Shown: positions 13,412 through 21,918, numbered from the stretch's first letter. The stretch: DNA of 31,435 bases from HGM11501 sp045123995 (GCA_045123995.1 JBGVKY010000008.1:1-31435); one strand, 5' to 3'. Program-made: numbers and translations. The notes: generated by a model not told the origin, from the letters alone.

Positions 13412-15118
13412 ATGAAAAAATCTATTGCTATCCTTTTGACTGTACTTATGGTAATGGGTATGGTTGGAAGTGCTGGCGCGGCTACAATCGGAAGCCTTGT
13501 TGGTGAAGGTGCTACAATTGAGTGCACTGTTGAAACTGATATAATGGTGAGAAGAGCCGGAGCTACAAATTATAACAAGACTACAGAATTAACCGCTGTA
13601 AAGTCGGCCGGAGGAAACTTCTTTGATTTCAGCGCAGTTGTTGACCTCGCCAACGTAAAGACGAAGTTCAACAATACAAAAGCTCTCATGGTAACAAAAA
13701 TCAATAATGCTGTTGAAAACAGTGATGCTCTTGATAAGGATGCCTTAAAGGCTGATTACATGGCAGCACTCGATGCCCTTAAAATCGAGGGTGGATTTGA
13801 CATTACTATAACATATACCGAAGGACTCATTATGCCTGAAATGACACATGATATGTTAGTGGCTGATGAAGAACTTTTCGCATGGGATGTTCCCGTAGAT
13901 AACGGAACAGGTACAATCACACTAAGAGTTAATGTTGCTGAAAACGTTACAGTTGCTATGGCAGCAGCTGACCTTTTCGGAAACAACCTTGTAATGACAT
14001 GTGAAGGTATCGAAGTTGAAGAACTTGGTGAATATACCATAACAGGTGCATTCTCCGGTGCCACCAACATAGTTGAAGGCGGAGAAACCCTTTCCAATGC
14101 TACTTATGTGGCAGTTCAGGACTCTTCCGATGCTGACGGTGCACTTTCCGCTACCGTAAAGGTGAGAGAATCTACAGGTTCAAGCACTTCTTCAAAAGAA
14201 GAAAGACCCACTACAACAACTCCTCCTGCAACAGAGGATAAAGAAACTGTAACTACTACTGTTTCCGGTTCTACCGCAACAGTAACCAAAGTAAACACAG
14301 ATAAGATTGCTGAAGGCTCTGATGTGGCTATAGATACAACAGCTACAGGCAAGAAAGTTACAACTGTTAAGGTATCTGCTCCCGTAGTAGAAGATATCGC
14401 TGAAAAGAAAGCCGGCCTTGACATCGCCCTTGACGGTGCAAAGGTTGAACTTGAAGCAGAAGCTCTTGCTGAAGCAGCAAAGGATGCGAAGGTTACAGAT
14501 AAGCTTGAAGTTTCAGTAAAGGCTGACGGCGATAAGATTGACGTTACACTGGCTATAGGAAGCAAGGATGTTGCCTCCAAAGCTAAGATAACTGTTGATT
14601 ACAAGGTAGCAGAAGGCAAGGTTGCAAATACTCTTGAAGTTGTTGATGCAGAGGGTAACGCAATCCCTGCAACATATGATGCAGAAACAGGAAAGCTTAC
14701 AATTGAAGCAGGTGACGGCGAATATAAGGTTGTTACAGCTTCCATAGAAAATGTAATCATTCTTACAATAGGTGAAGCTGAAGCAATGGTTTACGGCGAG
14801 GAGAAGACAAACGACGTTGCTCCTAAGATTACAAAGGACCGTACAATGCTTCCTATAAGATTCGTTGCAGAAAATCTGGGTGCGGATGTTGCCTGGGATG
14901 CAGAGACAAGAATTGTTACAATTACTGACGGAGAAACCACAATCAAGATTACGATAGATTCCGATGTAGCTTTAGTAAACGGAGAAGAGGTTAAGCTTGA
15001 CTCCGAAGCACATATTGAAAATGACAGAACATATATTCCTGTTCGTTTCGTAGCAGAGAGCCTTAAAGCTAAGGTATTCTGGAACGAAAAGACACAGAAC
15101 GTTACAATTGTAAAATAA
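13412..15118 (+). CDS. Secreted protein with two C-terminal copper-amine-oxidase-N (stalk) domains
   Basis: A 568-aa exported protein. The first ~25 residues are a signal peptide (KK, then a hydrophobic core, SAGAA cleavage region). Residues ~30-245 form a domain I do not recognise. A Ser/Thr/Pro-rich linker (SSTSSKEERPTTTTPPAT) comes near 250-268, then a beta-rich region of charged repeats. The C-terminal ~125 residues hold two stalk-type repeats: TKDRTMLPIRFVAENLGADV and NDRTYIPVRFVAESLKAKV, each followed by a W-[DN]-E-x-T motif. Such proteins sit at the cell surface of clostridia, but no specific role is known. ATG 13412 has AAGGAG 8 nt upstream; ATG 13409 is possible. It has its own promoter and terminator, so it is monocistronic, and its near-consensus promoter suggests high expression. 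Confidence 0.85.
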   Translation: MKKSIAILLTVLMVMGMVGSAGAATIGSLVGEGATIECTVETDIMVRRAGATNYNKTTELTAVKSAGGNFFDFSAVVDLANVKTKFNNTKALMVTKINNAVENSDALDKDALKADYMAALDALKIEGGFDITITYTEGLIMPEMTHDMLVADEELFAWDVPVDNGTGTITLRVNVAENVTVAMAAADLFGNNLVMTCEGIEVEELGEYTITGAFSGATNIVEGGETLSNATYVAVQDSSDADGALSATVKVRESTGSSTSSKEERPTTTTPPATEDKETVTTTVSGSTATVTKVNTDKIAEGSDVAIDTTATGKKVTTVKVSAPVVEDIAEKKAGLDIALDGAKVELEAEALAEAAKDAKVTDKLEVSVKADGDKIDVTLAIGSKDVASKAKITVDYKVAEGKVANTLEVVDAEGNAIPATYDAETGKLTIEAGDGEYKVVTASIENVIILTIGEAEAMVYGEEKTNDVAPKITKDRTMLPIRFVAENLGADVAWDAETRIVTITDGETTIKITIDSDVALVNGEEVKLDSEAHIENDRTYIPVRFVAESLKAKVFWNEKTQNVTIVK

Positions 15119-15127
15119 GGTGAGATT

Positions 15128-15162
15128 AAACCCGAGTGGTTTTACGCCACTCGGGTTTTTCC
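15128..15162 (+). terminator. Intrinsic terminator of the stalk-domain gene
   Basis: AACCCGAGTGG and CCACTCGGGTT form a GC-rich stem around a 7-nt loop, followed by TTTTT. It begins 10 nt after the stop codon. Confidence 0.9.
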
Positions 15163-15246
15163 TTTTATAAATATAAATTAGTAAATTCGACCAATATCCA
15201 ATATAGAGTGAAGAAAATAATAATTTAAAATTTCCCAAAAAAACTA

Positions 15247-15275
15247 TTGCTTTTTCATAAAATGTGTGATAGAAT
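15247..15275 (+). promoter_or_regulatory. Probable sigma-A promoter of rpsT
   Basis: TTGCTT, 17-bp spacer, TAGAAT. The leader of about 95 nt before the rpsT start holds no clear terminator; r-protein S20 leaders are autoregulated in some bacteria, but no specific structure could be assigned here. Confidence 0.65.
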
Positions 15276-15378
15276 ATATTTTGCTTAAAAATACAAAGGA
15301 CGGAAAGTGATCAACCGTTCAGGATTATTTGAAGTTCTAACCCAAATGTATTAAATTCATGCTTTGGAGGTGAAACTA

Positions 15379-15642
15379 ATGCCCAATATTAAATCAGCAA
15401 AGAAGAGAGTTCTTGTTATCAGCAAGAAGACACTCAGAAATCAGATGATTAAGTCTGCTATCCATACTGCTCTTAAAAAGGCTGACGCTGCTATTTTGGC
15501 AGGAGATAAAGAAGCTGCAACTGCTGCTGTTACTTATGCAGTTAAGAAGATGGATCAGGCTGCTGCAAAAGGCGTTTTCCACAAGAACACAATCGCAAGA
15601 AAGAAAGCTGCTCTTGCAAAGCGTTTCAACAAAATGGCGTAA
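15379..15642 (+). CDS. rpsT: 30S ribosomal protein S20
   Basis: An 87-aa basic helical protein that binds 16S rRNA in the small subunit. The family signature is clear: MPNIKSAKKRV at the start, KTLRNQMIKSAI in the first helix, and GVFHKNTIARKKAALAKRFN at the end. Length is typical. ATG 15379 has GGAGG 8 nt upstream; the TTG at 15364 is not needed. It is transcribed alone or with metK, depending on the terminator that follows. Confidence 0.97.
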   Translation: MPNIKSAKKRVLVISKKTLRNQMIKSAIHTALKKADAAILAGDKEAATAAVTYAVKKMDQAAAKGVFHKNTIARKKAALAKRFNKMA

Positions 15643-15694
15643 GTTCTTTAATAAAAATAAATTTAGTCAGTTTCCCACTGTACGATTTGTGACA

Positions 15695-15721
15695 AAAATC
15701 TACTAAAAGTAGATTTTTTTG
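15695..15721 (+). terminator. Intrinsic terminator after rpsT
   Basis: AAATCTACT and AGTAGATTT form a 9-bp stem with an AAA loop and a run of seven to eight T. It lies about 52 nt after the rpsT stop. Confidence 0.75.
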
Positions 15722-15744
15722 TTGTGCAGGAAAACACACGAGAA

Positions 15745-15766
15745 ATGCCGGGATGAAATCCGGCAT
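15745..15766 (+). other. Hairpin in the metK leader
   Basis: ATGCCGG and CCGGCAT form a 7-bp GC-rich stem with an 8-nt loop, ending about 9 nt before the AAAGGAG ribosome site of metK. It has no T run, so it is not a terminator. It is too small for a SAM-I (S-box) riboswitch. It could affect translation or mRNA stability. Confidence 0.4.
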
Positions 15767-15788
15767 GTCATACAAAGGAGTGAAACCC

Positions 15789-16940
15789 ATGAGAAGACTT
15801 TTTACATCCGAATCAGTTACTGAAGGACATCCTGATAAATTGTGCGACCTCATATCGGATACAGTTCTTGATGCTTATCTTGAAAAAGATCCTGATTCCA
15901 GAGTAGCCTGTGAGACAACAGCTTCTACAGGACTCATTACTCTGATGGGAGAAATTACAAGTAAGGCTATAATTGACGTTCAGCCTTTGGTAAGAGATGC
16001 TATAAGAGAAGTAGGTTATACCGATTCTGCCATGGGCTTTGATGCGGACACCTGCTCTGTTATGAACTCAATCCACGGTCAGTCTCCGGATATTGCTATG
16101 GGAGTCGGTGACAATAATGACGAAAACAGCGGGGCGGGAGACCAGGGGCTTATTTTCGGTTATGCTTGTTCTGAAACAGAAACATTGATGCCTCTTCCCA
16201 TTTATCTTGCACATAAGTTATCAAAAAGACTTACTGATGTAAGAAAAGAAGGCATTCTTACATATCTTCGTCCTGATGGAAAAACACAGGTTACAGTAGA
16301 GTATGATGAATTTGATGTTCCCAAGAGAATAGATACAATCGTTGTTTCAACTCAGCATTCAGAGGATGTTACTTTGGAAACTATAAAGAAAGATATCATA
16401 AAGTATGTAATTGAACCTGTTATTGATAGGGATATGATTGATGGGGATACCAAATACTTCATCAATCCTACAGGCCGATTTGTAATCGGCGGACCTTACG
16501 GGGATTCCGGTCTTACAGGAAGAAAGATTATTGTTGATACCTATGGAGGATATGCCCGTCACGGAGGCGGTGCCTTCTCCGGAAAAGACCCCTCAAAGGT
16601 TGACAGAAGTGCGGCTTATATGGCTAGATACGTTGCCAAGAATTTAGTTGCCGCAGGTCTTTGCACTAAGTGTGAAATCCAGCTTGCCTACGCTATAGGT
16701 GTGGCAGAGCCTGTTTCTGTAAGAGTGGATACTTTCGGAACCGGAATTCTTTCGGAAGATAAAATTGAAGAAATTGTAATGAACAATTTCGATTTAAGAC
16801 CTTACGGAATAATAAAGACCTTAAATTTAAGAACCCCCATTTACAAGAAAACTTCAAACTACGGACACATGGGAAAAGAAGGACTTCCCTGGGAAAAGAC
16901 CGATATGGCCAAGGTTCTTAAGAAGGCTGCGAATATTTAA
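15789..16940 (+). CDS. metK: S-adenosylmethionine synthetase
   Basis: A 383-aa enzyme that makes S-adenosylmethionine from methionine and ATP in the cytoplasm. Conserved motifs are visible: TSESVTEGHPDKLCD at residues ~5-19, the signature GAGDQGLIFGYA near 117-128, and GGGAFSGKDPSKVDRSAAY near 258-276 (the phosphate-binding P-loop region). Length is typical. ATG 15789 has AAAGGAG 7 nt upstream; an in-frame ATG at 15753 lies within leader structure and extends beyond the family's usual start. Strong terminator downstream. Confidence 0.97.
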   Translation: MRRLFTSESVTEGHPDKLCDLISDTVLDAYLEKDPDSRVACETTASTGLITLMGEITSKAIIDVQPLVRDAIREVGYTDSAMGFDADTCSVMNSIHGQSPDIAMGVGDNNDENSGAGDQGLIFGYACSETETLMPLPIYLAHKLSKRLTDVRKEGILTYLRPDGKTQVTVEYDEFDVPKRIDTIVVSTQHSEDVTLETIKKDIIKYVIEPVIDRDMIDGDTKYFINPTGRFVIGGPYGDSGLTGRKIIVDTYGGYARHGGGAFSGKDPSKVDRSAAYMARYVAKNLVAAGLCTKCEIQLAYAIGVAEPVSVRVDTFGTGILSEDKIEEIVMNNFDLRPYGIIKTLNLRTPIYKKTSNYGHMGKEGLPWEKTDMAKVLKKAANI

Positions 16941-16943
16941 GAA

Positions 16944-16990
16944 AATGCACCGCAAAACGAAAAAAGTCGTTTTGCGGTGCATTAAATTTT
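16944..16990 (+). terminator. Intrinsic terminator of metK
   Basis: A 17-bp perfect stem (AATGCACCGCAAAACGA with its complement) encloses a 6-nt loop of A and G. A T-rich tail (AAATTTTATTTTT) follows. It starts 3 nt after the metK stop. Confidence 0.85.
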
Positions 16991-16999
16991 ATTTTTCAC

Positions 17000-17028
17000 T
17001 TGACAAAAAAATGGTTATGAATTATACT
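17000..17028 (+). promoter_or_regulatory. Sigma-A promoter of sigH
   Basis: TTGACA, 17-bp spacer, TATACT. It lies about 38 bp before the GTG start of the sigma-factor gene. Confidence 0.82.
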
Positions 17029-17065
17029 GTTTTTAGTGTTTTAAATATTGAACGGAGGAAAAACG

Positions 17066-17686
17066 GTGCCGATATCCGATTATAAAAGTCTTAAAGATGA
17101 AGAGCTGCTTGAGATGAGTCGCTCAGGAGATAATCAGGCTTTGGATTTGCTTATTTCAAGGTATATCGGACTGGTAAGGCAAAAAGCATTCCGCTTCTTT
17201 TTAGTTGGGGCAGACAAGGAAGATTTGCTCCAGGAGGGGTTAATCGGACTTTTTAAGGCAACAAGGGACTATAATGCAGAATTTAATGTTCCTTTCAAAA
17301 GCTTTGCCGAAACCTGTATAAAGCGTCAGCTTGCCACAGCAATTAAAGCAGCTACACGTCTTAAGCACAGCCCTTTAAATAACTCCGTTTCTTTAAGTCA
17401 GCCACTTTTCGATGAAGAAAGTGATGCAGAGCTTATAGATGTGGTTTTCAAAAACGCTGTCCCGAACCCGGAAGAAATCGTTATAAATAAAGAACGATTC
17501 GGCCACATGGGAGAGAGAATAAAAGACCATTTAAGTAAGTTTGAATTAAAGGTTTTGGGCTATTATTTAGAGGGTATATCCTACCAGGAAATTGCAGTAT
17601 ATCTTAAAAAAGCACCTAAAGCCATTGACAATGCACTTCAGAGAATTCGCCGCAAGGTTGAGATTATTTCAAAAGAGAATCATTGA
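17066..17686 (+). CDS. sigH: RNA polymerase sigma-H (Spo0H-type) factor
   Basis: A 206-aa sigma-70-family factor. Region 2 is clear: LLISRYIGLVRQKAFRFF near residues 28-45, GADKEDLLQEGLIGLFKATRDY near 48-69, and FAETCIKRQLATAIKAATR near 81-99 (promoter -10 recognition). Region 4 near 152-200 holds LSKFELKVLGYYLEGISYQEIA and a helix-turn-helix. In spore formers sigma-H directs early-stationary and early-sporulation genes; it also exists in non-sporulating relatives. GTG 17066 is chosen: GGAGG lies 7 nt upstream, and the TTG at 17048 has no site. Confidence 0.88.
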   Translation: MPISDYKSLKDEELLEMSRSGDNQALDLLISRYIGLVRQKAFRFFLVGADKEDLLQEGLIGLFKATRDYNAEFNVPFKSFAETCIKRQLATAIKAATRLKHSPLNNSVSLSQPLFDEESDAELIDVVFKNAVPNPEEIVINKERFGHMGERIKDHLSKFELKVLGYYLEGISYQEIAVYLKKAPKAIDNALQRIRRKVEIISKENH

Positions 17687-17698
17687 TTTTGTAACATG

Positions 17699-17742
17699 CC
17701 CTACTGTAAAAGCAGGGGATCGGTGCAAATCCGGTCGGGGTT
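17699..17742 (+). other. Two small hairpins resembling a tRNA 3' half
   Basis: CCCTAC pairs with GCAGGG (one A-C mismatch) around the 7-nt loop TGTAAAA. Next to it GATCGG pairs with CCGGTC (one G-T pair) around the 7-nt loop TGCAAAT, much like a tRNA T-arm. No matching acceptor 5' half or D-arm lies upstream, so this is not a functional tRNA gene. It lies in the 94-nt gap before the zinc-ribbon gene. Confidence 0.35.
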
Positions 17743-17780
17743 AAATTTATACTATTTTTTTCAAAGTGAGGAGATCAAAC

Positions 17781-18056
17781 ATGTACCAGGACAAGACATT
17801 GGTATGCAAGGATTGCGGAAACGAATTTGTTTTCACAGCCGGCGAACAGGAATTTTATGCAGAAAAAGGTTTTCAGAATGAGCCTCAGCGTTGCAAGGAC
17901 TGCAGAGCTGCAAAGAAGGCTTCCATGAGAGAAAACAGAGAGATGTACACAGCTACTTGTGCAGCTTGTGGTCAGGAAGCAAAGGTGCCCTTTGTTCCCA
18001 AGAATGACAAGCCTGTATACTGCAGTGAGTGCTTCGCTAACCGTAAGGCTGAATAA
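17781..18056 (+). CDS. Zinc-ribbon domain protein
   Basis: A 91-aa protein with four CxxC pairs: CKDC (residues 9-12), CKDC (~38-41), CAAC (~60-63) and CSEC (~81-84). This suggests two zinc-ribbon modules, the first of the type with FTAGEQEFYAEKGFQNEPQRC between the pairs, seen in many clostridia and Chloroflexi-like genomes. ATG 17781 has GAGGAG 7 nt upstream. It follows sigH by 94 nt and ends before a strong terminator. No function is established for this family that I know of; nucleic-acid or protein binding is likely. Confidence 0.85.
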   Translation: MYQDKTLVCKDCGNEFVFTAGEQEFYAEKGFQNEPQRCKDCRAAKKASMRENREMYTATCAACGQEAKVPFVPKNDKPVYCSECFANRKAE

Positions 18057-18066
18057 TTTTGCTGAT

Positions 18067-18094
18067 AAAAGGGACTTAAAGGTCCCTTTTTTTG
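18067..18094 (+). terminator. Intrinsic terminator of the zinc-ribbon gene
   Basis: AAAAGGGAC and GTCCCTTTT form a 9-bp stem with a 6-nt loop, followed by further T. It starts 10 nt after the stop. Confidence 0.85.
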
Positions 18095-18098
18095 TTAT

Positions 18099-18137
18099 TG
18101 AAAAAAGGATGTAAAAAGTTTCTTTTTACATCCTTTT
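18099..18137 (-). terminator. Intrinsic terminator of the asp23-fakA-recG operon (works on both strands)
   Basis: A 16-bp perfect palindrome (AAAAGGATGTAAAAAG with its complement, 3-nt loop). On the minus strand it is followed by TTTTTT, 3 nt after the recG stop; on the plus strand it also has a T-rich tail. It sits between two converging transcripts. Confidence 0.85.
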
Positions 18138-18140
18138 ATT

Positions 18141-20186
18141 TTAGTTGAACATTCCCTCGGTTTCACGACCTGAGAACATACGGGCAACAGATTTTCTTAT
18201 GGATAAATTGGAGGGATCTTTTAAAAGCGGATCTTTTTTTAGTACGAAATCAGCATAATTGCTGGCAGTGTTAAGTATATCGGAATCGTTTATAATATCA
18301 CCGATTTTCATTTCTGGAAGGCCGTGCTGTCTGGTGCCGAAAACTTCACCCGGACCTCTTAATGCCAAATCCTTCTGAGCGATTAAAAAGCCGTCGTTGG
18401 TTTTAGCCATTATGTCCATTCGTTCTTTGGTTTCTGGACTTTTGCCCTCGCAGAAAAGTACGCAAAAGCTCTGGTCTTTTCCTCTGCCCACTCTACCCCT
18501 GAGCTGGTGGAGCTGGGCAAGGCCAAATCTTTCTGCATTCTCCACTACCATGAGCGTGGCATTTGGAACATTAACTCCCACTTCTATAACCGTGGTGGAA
18601 ACTAAAATTTTTGTTTCGCCGGAAATGAATGAAGCCATAACATTATCTTTTTCAACACTTTTCATTTTTCCGTGAACAATGCCGATTGGGATTTCAGGGA
18701 AAATATCCGTTTTAAGACTTTCTGCAAATTCCAGAACGGATTTTAATTCCATAGAGTCATTTTCCTCCACCATGGGACAGACAATGTAAACCTGATGCCC
18801 GCTATCCACGTTGTTTTTTATAAAGGCATAAATTCTCTGGCGGTAGGAGTCATCAACCACATGGGTTTTAACGGGAATTCTTCCGGGAGGAAGCTCATCT
18901 ATTATAGAAATATTCAAGTCGCTGTATAAAATGAGAGCCAGAGTTCTGGGGATGGGTGTGGCTGTCATAACTAAAATGTGTGGAGAAAAATTACTCTTTT
19001 CTGCCAGGGCAGCCCTTTGCTTTACACCGAATCGGTGCTGTTCGTCGGTAATAACCAGTGTAAGGTCTGAAAATTCCACATCTTCTGAAAAAAGAGCATG
19101 GGTTCCCACGGCAATTTTTATTTCACCGGATTTGAGTTTTTCTGTGATTTCCCGTCTTTCCCTCGCCTTAGTACTTCCTGATAAAAGACATATGGGAATA
19201 TCAGGAAGCATTTCCTTTAGGGATGAATAATGCTGACGAGCCAAAAGCTCGGTGGGAGCCATCATAACTCCCTGATGTCCGTTTTTAAAAGTGAGATATA
19301 AGCTTGCGGCCGCAATTGCGGTTTTACCGCTTCCTACATCACCCTGGACCAGGCGGTTCATGGGAGATTTTAATGAAAGGTCCCCTGCGATTTCGGAGCA
19401 TACTCTTTTCTGGGCATTAGTAAATTCAAAGGGGAGATTTTTTAAAAAGGGAGAAAAATCCGTGTTTTCATAAGGTACGCCCGAAAGGGAACATCTTCTG
19501 CCCGATAAAAGGCGCATACCCATGTTGAAAAGGAAAAATTCTTCAAAAATCAGTCTCTGTCTGGCAGCAGAAAAGGCGTTCGCATCTTCCGGGAAATGAA
19601 TGTTAGAAAGAGCATATTTAAGAGAGCAAAGGGATAAATCCTTTTTAAGATATTCAGGAAGAGTTTCTTCTATTTCCGGAATGCAAAGGTCCAAAACCTT
19701 TTTTGCCACGTTTTGCAGAGTTTTTTGAGAAAGACCTGACGTGGTGTTATAGACAGGGACAATTCTCCCGGTGGAAAGAGCTTTATCCGCCTTTTCATAT
19801 ACGGGAGTTATAATTTCCTTTTTTCCGTAGGACACTTTTATCTGTCCGAAAAAGTTATAAGTAGAACCAACGGAAAAGTTTTTCATTATGTATTTGTTGT
19901 TATACCACACTGCATTTATAAAGCCGGAATCATCTCTTAAAACCATGGTGTATATGGCAAGATTTTTCCTTACTCTTCTTACCTCGGGAGCGGAAAAAAC
20001 CGTAGCTTTTATAAGACAGGACATTCCGTCCTTAACTTCTGCGATTTTTCTTTCCTCGGAGCGGTCTTCGTTTCTGAAAGGGAAATGATAGAGCATATCG
20101 CGTAGCGTATAAATCCCCAGCTTTTCAAGGCTTTTTGCCGTGGCCTTTCCAACCCCTTTAAGAGAGGTGATTTTTTCATCTAACAT
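18141..20186 (-). CDS. recG: ATP-dependent DNA helicase RecG
   Basis: A 681-aa branch-migration helicase that remodels stalled forks and Holliday junctions. The N-terminal wedge/OB domain (SLKGVGKATAKSLEKLGI at 8-25) precedes the helicase core. Motif I is QGDVGSGKTAIAAAS near 281-295, motif II is the DEQH box (VITDEQHRFGVKQRAAL near 381), motif III is MTATPIPRTLAL, and motif VI is QLRGRVGRG near 587-595. Length is typical. It is the last gene of the operon, 54 nt after fakA, with AAGGAAG before its start. Confidence 0.97.
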   Translation of the reverse strand: MLDEKITSLKGVGKATAKSLEKLGIYTLRDMLYHFPFRNEDRSEERKIAEVKDGMSCLIKATVFSAPEVRRVRKNLAIYTMVLRDDSGFINAVWYNNKYIMKNFSVGSTYNFFGQIKVSYGKKEIITPVYEKADKALSTGRIVPVYNTTSGLSQKTLQNVAKKVLDLCIPEIEETLPEYLKKDLSLCSLKYALSNIHFPEDANAFSAARQRLIFEEFFLFNMGMRLLSGRRCSLSGVPYENTDFSPFLKNLPFEFTNAQKRVCSEIAGDLSLKSPMNRLVQGDVGSGKTAIAAASLYLTFKNGHQGVMMAPTELLARQHYSSLKEMLPDIPICLLSGSTKARERREITEKLKSGEIKIAVGTHALFSEDVEFSDLTLVITDEQHRFGVKQRAALAEKSNFSPHILVMTATPIPRTLALILYSDLNISIIDELPPGRIPVKTHVVDDSYRQRIYAFIKNNVDSGHQVYIVCPMVEENDSMELKSVLEFAESLKTDIFPEIPIGIVHGKMKSVEKDNVMASFISGETKILVSTTVIEVGVNVPNATLMVVENAERFGLAQLHQLRGRVGRGKDQSFCVLFCEGKSPETKERMDIMAKTNDGFLIAQKDLALRGPGEVFGTRQHGLPEMKIGDIINDSDILNTASNYADFVLKKDPLLKDPSNLSIRKSVARMFSGRETEGMFN

Positions 20187-20204
20187 AAAATCTTCCTTTT
20201 ATAA

Positions 20205-20233
20205 AGGCACTGTAATACTCTGTATCACAGTGC
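20205..20233 (-). terminator. Hairpin between fakA and recG, possible attenuator
   Basis: GGCACTGT and ACAGTGCC, extended past one mismatch by ATAC/GTAT, form a 13-bp stem with a 3-nt loop. On the minus strand the following bases are TTTATAAAAGG, a weak T tract. It may limit read-through into recG or only stabilise the upstream mRNA. Confidence 0.42.
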
Positions 20234-20240
20234 CAAAAGT

Positions 20241-21902
20241 TTATTCTGCTGATAAAATATATGAATATACGGGCTGGTTCCCTTTATAAAGAGAAACGTC
20301 GCAATCAGAGAATTTAAGCTCGGCATATTCTCTTAAAGATTCTGCCTCTGCTTCGTCTAAATCTCCGCCGTATATAATGGTAATGAGTTCGCTGTCGTCT
20401 GAAACCATTTTATTCAATATGTCCTTGGCAGTTTCGGTGGCATCGCTGCCCACGGAAACAATTTCCTTTTCAATCATTCCCAAAATATCTCCGTCGTGAA
20501 TTTCCAGATCGTCCAGTGTTGTGTCTCTTACGGCGTGGGTGATAAGACCTGTGGTTACATTTTTCGCCGCATTGGTCATAGATTCCTTAAGAGCCTCACC
20601 CTCTGATTCTGAATCAAAGGAAATCATGGCACTTATGCCCTGAGGAATTGATTTTGTAGGAACTACAAAAATATTCTTATCGGAAATTTCAGCTGCCTGT
20701 TCAGCCGCCATGATAATATTTTTGTTATTGGGAAGGACAAATATATTTTCTGCATCTATTTTTTCGATAGCGGATAAAATATCTTCGGTACTGGGATTCA
20801 TAGTCTGACCACCGGATATAACAAAAGCGCCCAAATCGGAAAAAAGCTTTTCAACTCCGCTGCCTGCAGCCACGGAAATTGCGGCGTTCTTAACACCGGT
20901 TAAAGAAGATGCAGAGGGAGGAGTAACGGAGTCTTCCTTTTTAATTTCCTCCTTGGACTCATTTTCCTTTTCCAGAATTTCTGAATGCTGCTTTTTCATG
21001 TTTTCGATTTTAACGGTTGCAAGCTGACCTAATTTAACAGCATATTCCAATACATAACCGGGATTATTGGTGTGAATGTGAACCTTTACAATATCCTCAT
21101 CATCAATTACAACCATGGAATCGCCGATTTTACGGATAGCCTCTTTCATTTTATCCGCACTCAAATCGGGAGAGGATTTTTCTATAATAAACTCTGTACA
21201 ATAGCAGAATTTAATATCATCTGTATTTATTGTAGCCTGAGCAGAAGAGGGTTTTTCCTCTTCTTTTAATTCTTCAGAAAGGGGAATAACCTCGCCGTTT
21301 TTAAGATAGTGAAGCATACCCTCGAAAATAACCATGAGTCCTTTTCCGCCTGCATCCACAACATTTGCTTTGGTAAGGGCAGGGAGCATTTCCCTGGTTT
21401 TTTCAAGCATATTGTTGCCTTCTGCTACTACAAATTCAAAGAACTCAAGAAAGTCTTCCTTTTCAGCGGCAGATAAAGAAGCATCTGCCATAGCACGGAT
21501 GACTGTTAAAATAGTTCCCTCGGTGGGTTTCATAACCGCACGGTAGGCGCTGTCGCAGCCCTCTTTTAAGCATCTTGCAAAATCCTTTGCCGAAACTTCC
21601 TTTTTACCCTTGGAAGATGTGGCAATACCTCTCATAATCTGTGAGAGGATAACACCTGAGTTACCTCTTGCGCCTCTTAAGGTGAAAGAGGATGCACTCT
21701 GAGCCACAACATCAAAGCTCTTTCCATCGTAGGGAATGTTGTCTGCAGCATTTTTGAATGTCAGGGACATATTTGTTCCTGTATCTCCGTCGGGAACGGG
21801 GAAAACATTCAGAGCATCAACAGGTCCTTTATTATTAAGTAAATTATTTGCACCGGATTTTATCATTAAGGCAAAAACCGGAGCAGAAAGATTTTGTATC
21901 AT
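20241..21902 (-). CDS. fakA: Fatty acid kinase catalytic subunit (FakA/YloV, DhaL-type)
   Basis: A 553-aa protein of the DAK2/DhaL superfamily. The N-terminal kinase domain holds NVFPVPDGDTGTNMSLTF near residues 31-48 (Mg-ATP-binding acidic motif) and LRGARGNSGVILSQIMRG near 74-91. A middle domain follows, then an acidic Lys/Glu linker (~305-325) and a C-terminal domain with AISVAAGSGVEKLF. In Firmicutes, FakA phosphorylates fatty acids held by FakB for phospholipid synthesis; no fakB is in the window. The order asp23-fakA-recG matches yloU-yloV and nearby recG in Bacillus. AAGGAGC precedes the start. Confidence 0.9.
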   Translation of the reverse strand: MIQNLSAPVFALMIKSGANNLLNNKGPVDALNVFPVPDGDTGTNMSLTFKNAADNIPYDGKSFDVVAQSASSFTLRGARGNSGVILSQIMRGIATSSKGKKEVSAKDFARCLKEGCDSAYRAVMKPTEGTILTVIRAMADASLSAAEKEDFLEFFEFVVAEGNNMLEKTREMLPALTKANVVDAGGKGLMVIFEGMLHYLKNGEVIPLSEELKEEEKPSSAQATINTDDIKFCYCTEFIIEKSSPDLSADKMKEAIRKIGDSMVVIDDEDIVKVHIHTNNPGYVLEYAVKLGQLATVKIENMKKQHSEILEKENESKEEIKKEDSVTPPSASSLTGVKNAAISVAAGSGVEKLFSDLGAFVISGGQTMNPSTEDILSAIEKIDAENIFVLPNNKNIIMAAEQAAEISDKNIFVVPTKSIPQGISAMISFDSESEGEALKESMTNAAKNVTTGLITHAVRDTTLDDLEIHDGDILGMIEKEIVSVGSDATETAKDILNKMVSDDSELITIIYGGDLDEAEAESLREYAELKFSDCDVSLYKGNQPVYSYILSAE

Positions 21903-21918
21903 TATGTTTTGCTCCTTA

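Noticed and set aside
13756..14580. Long minus-strand ORFs inside the stalk-domain gene
   Set aside because: They are antisense shadows of a repetitive coding sequence, rich in Ser/Thr/Val, with no ribosome sites.
15721..15788. SAM riboswitch before metK
   Set aside because: The leader is only about 67 nt with one small hairpin; none of the S-box core elements are visible.
17690..17760. A functional tRNA gene before the zinc-ribbon gene
   Set aside because: There is no acceptor 5' strand or D-arm, the anticodon-like loop lacks U at position 33, and its stem has a mismatch.
17696..17881. 61-aa plus-strand ORF between sigH and the zinc-ribbon gene
   Set aside because: It lacks a ribosome site and overlaps the zinc-ribbon gene in another frame; it is read through the leader hairpins.
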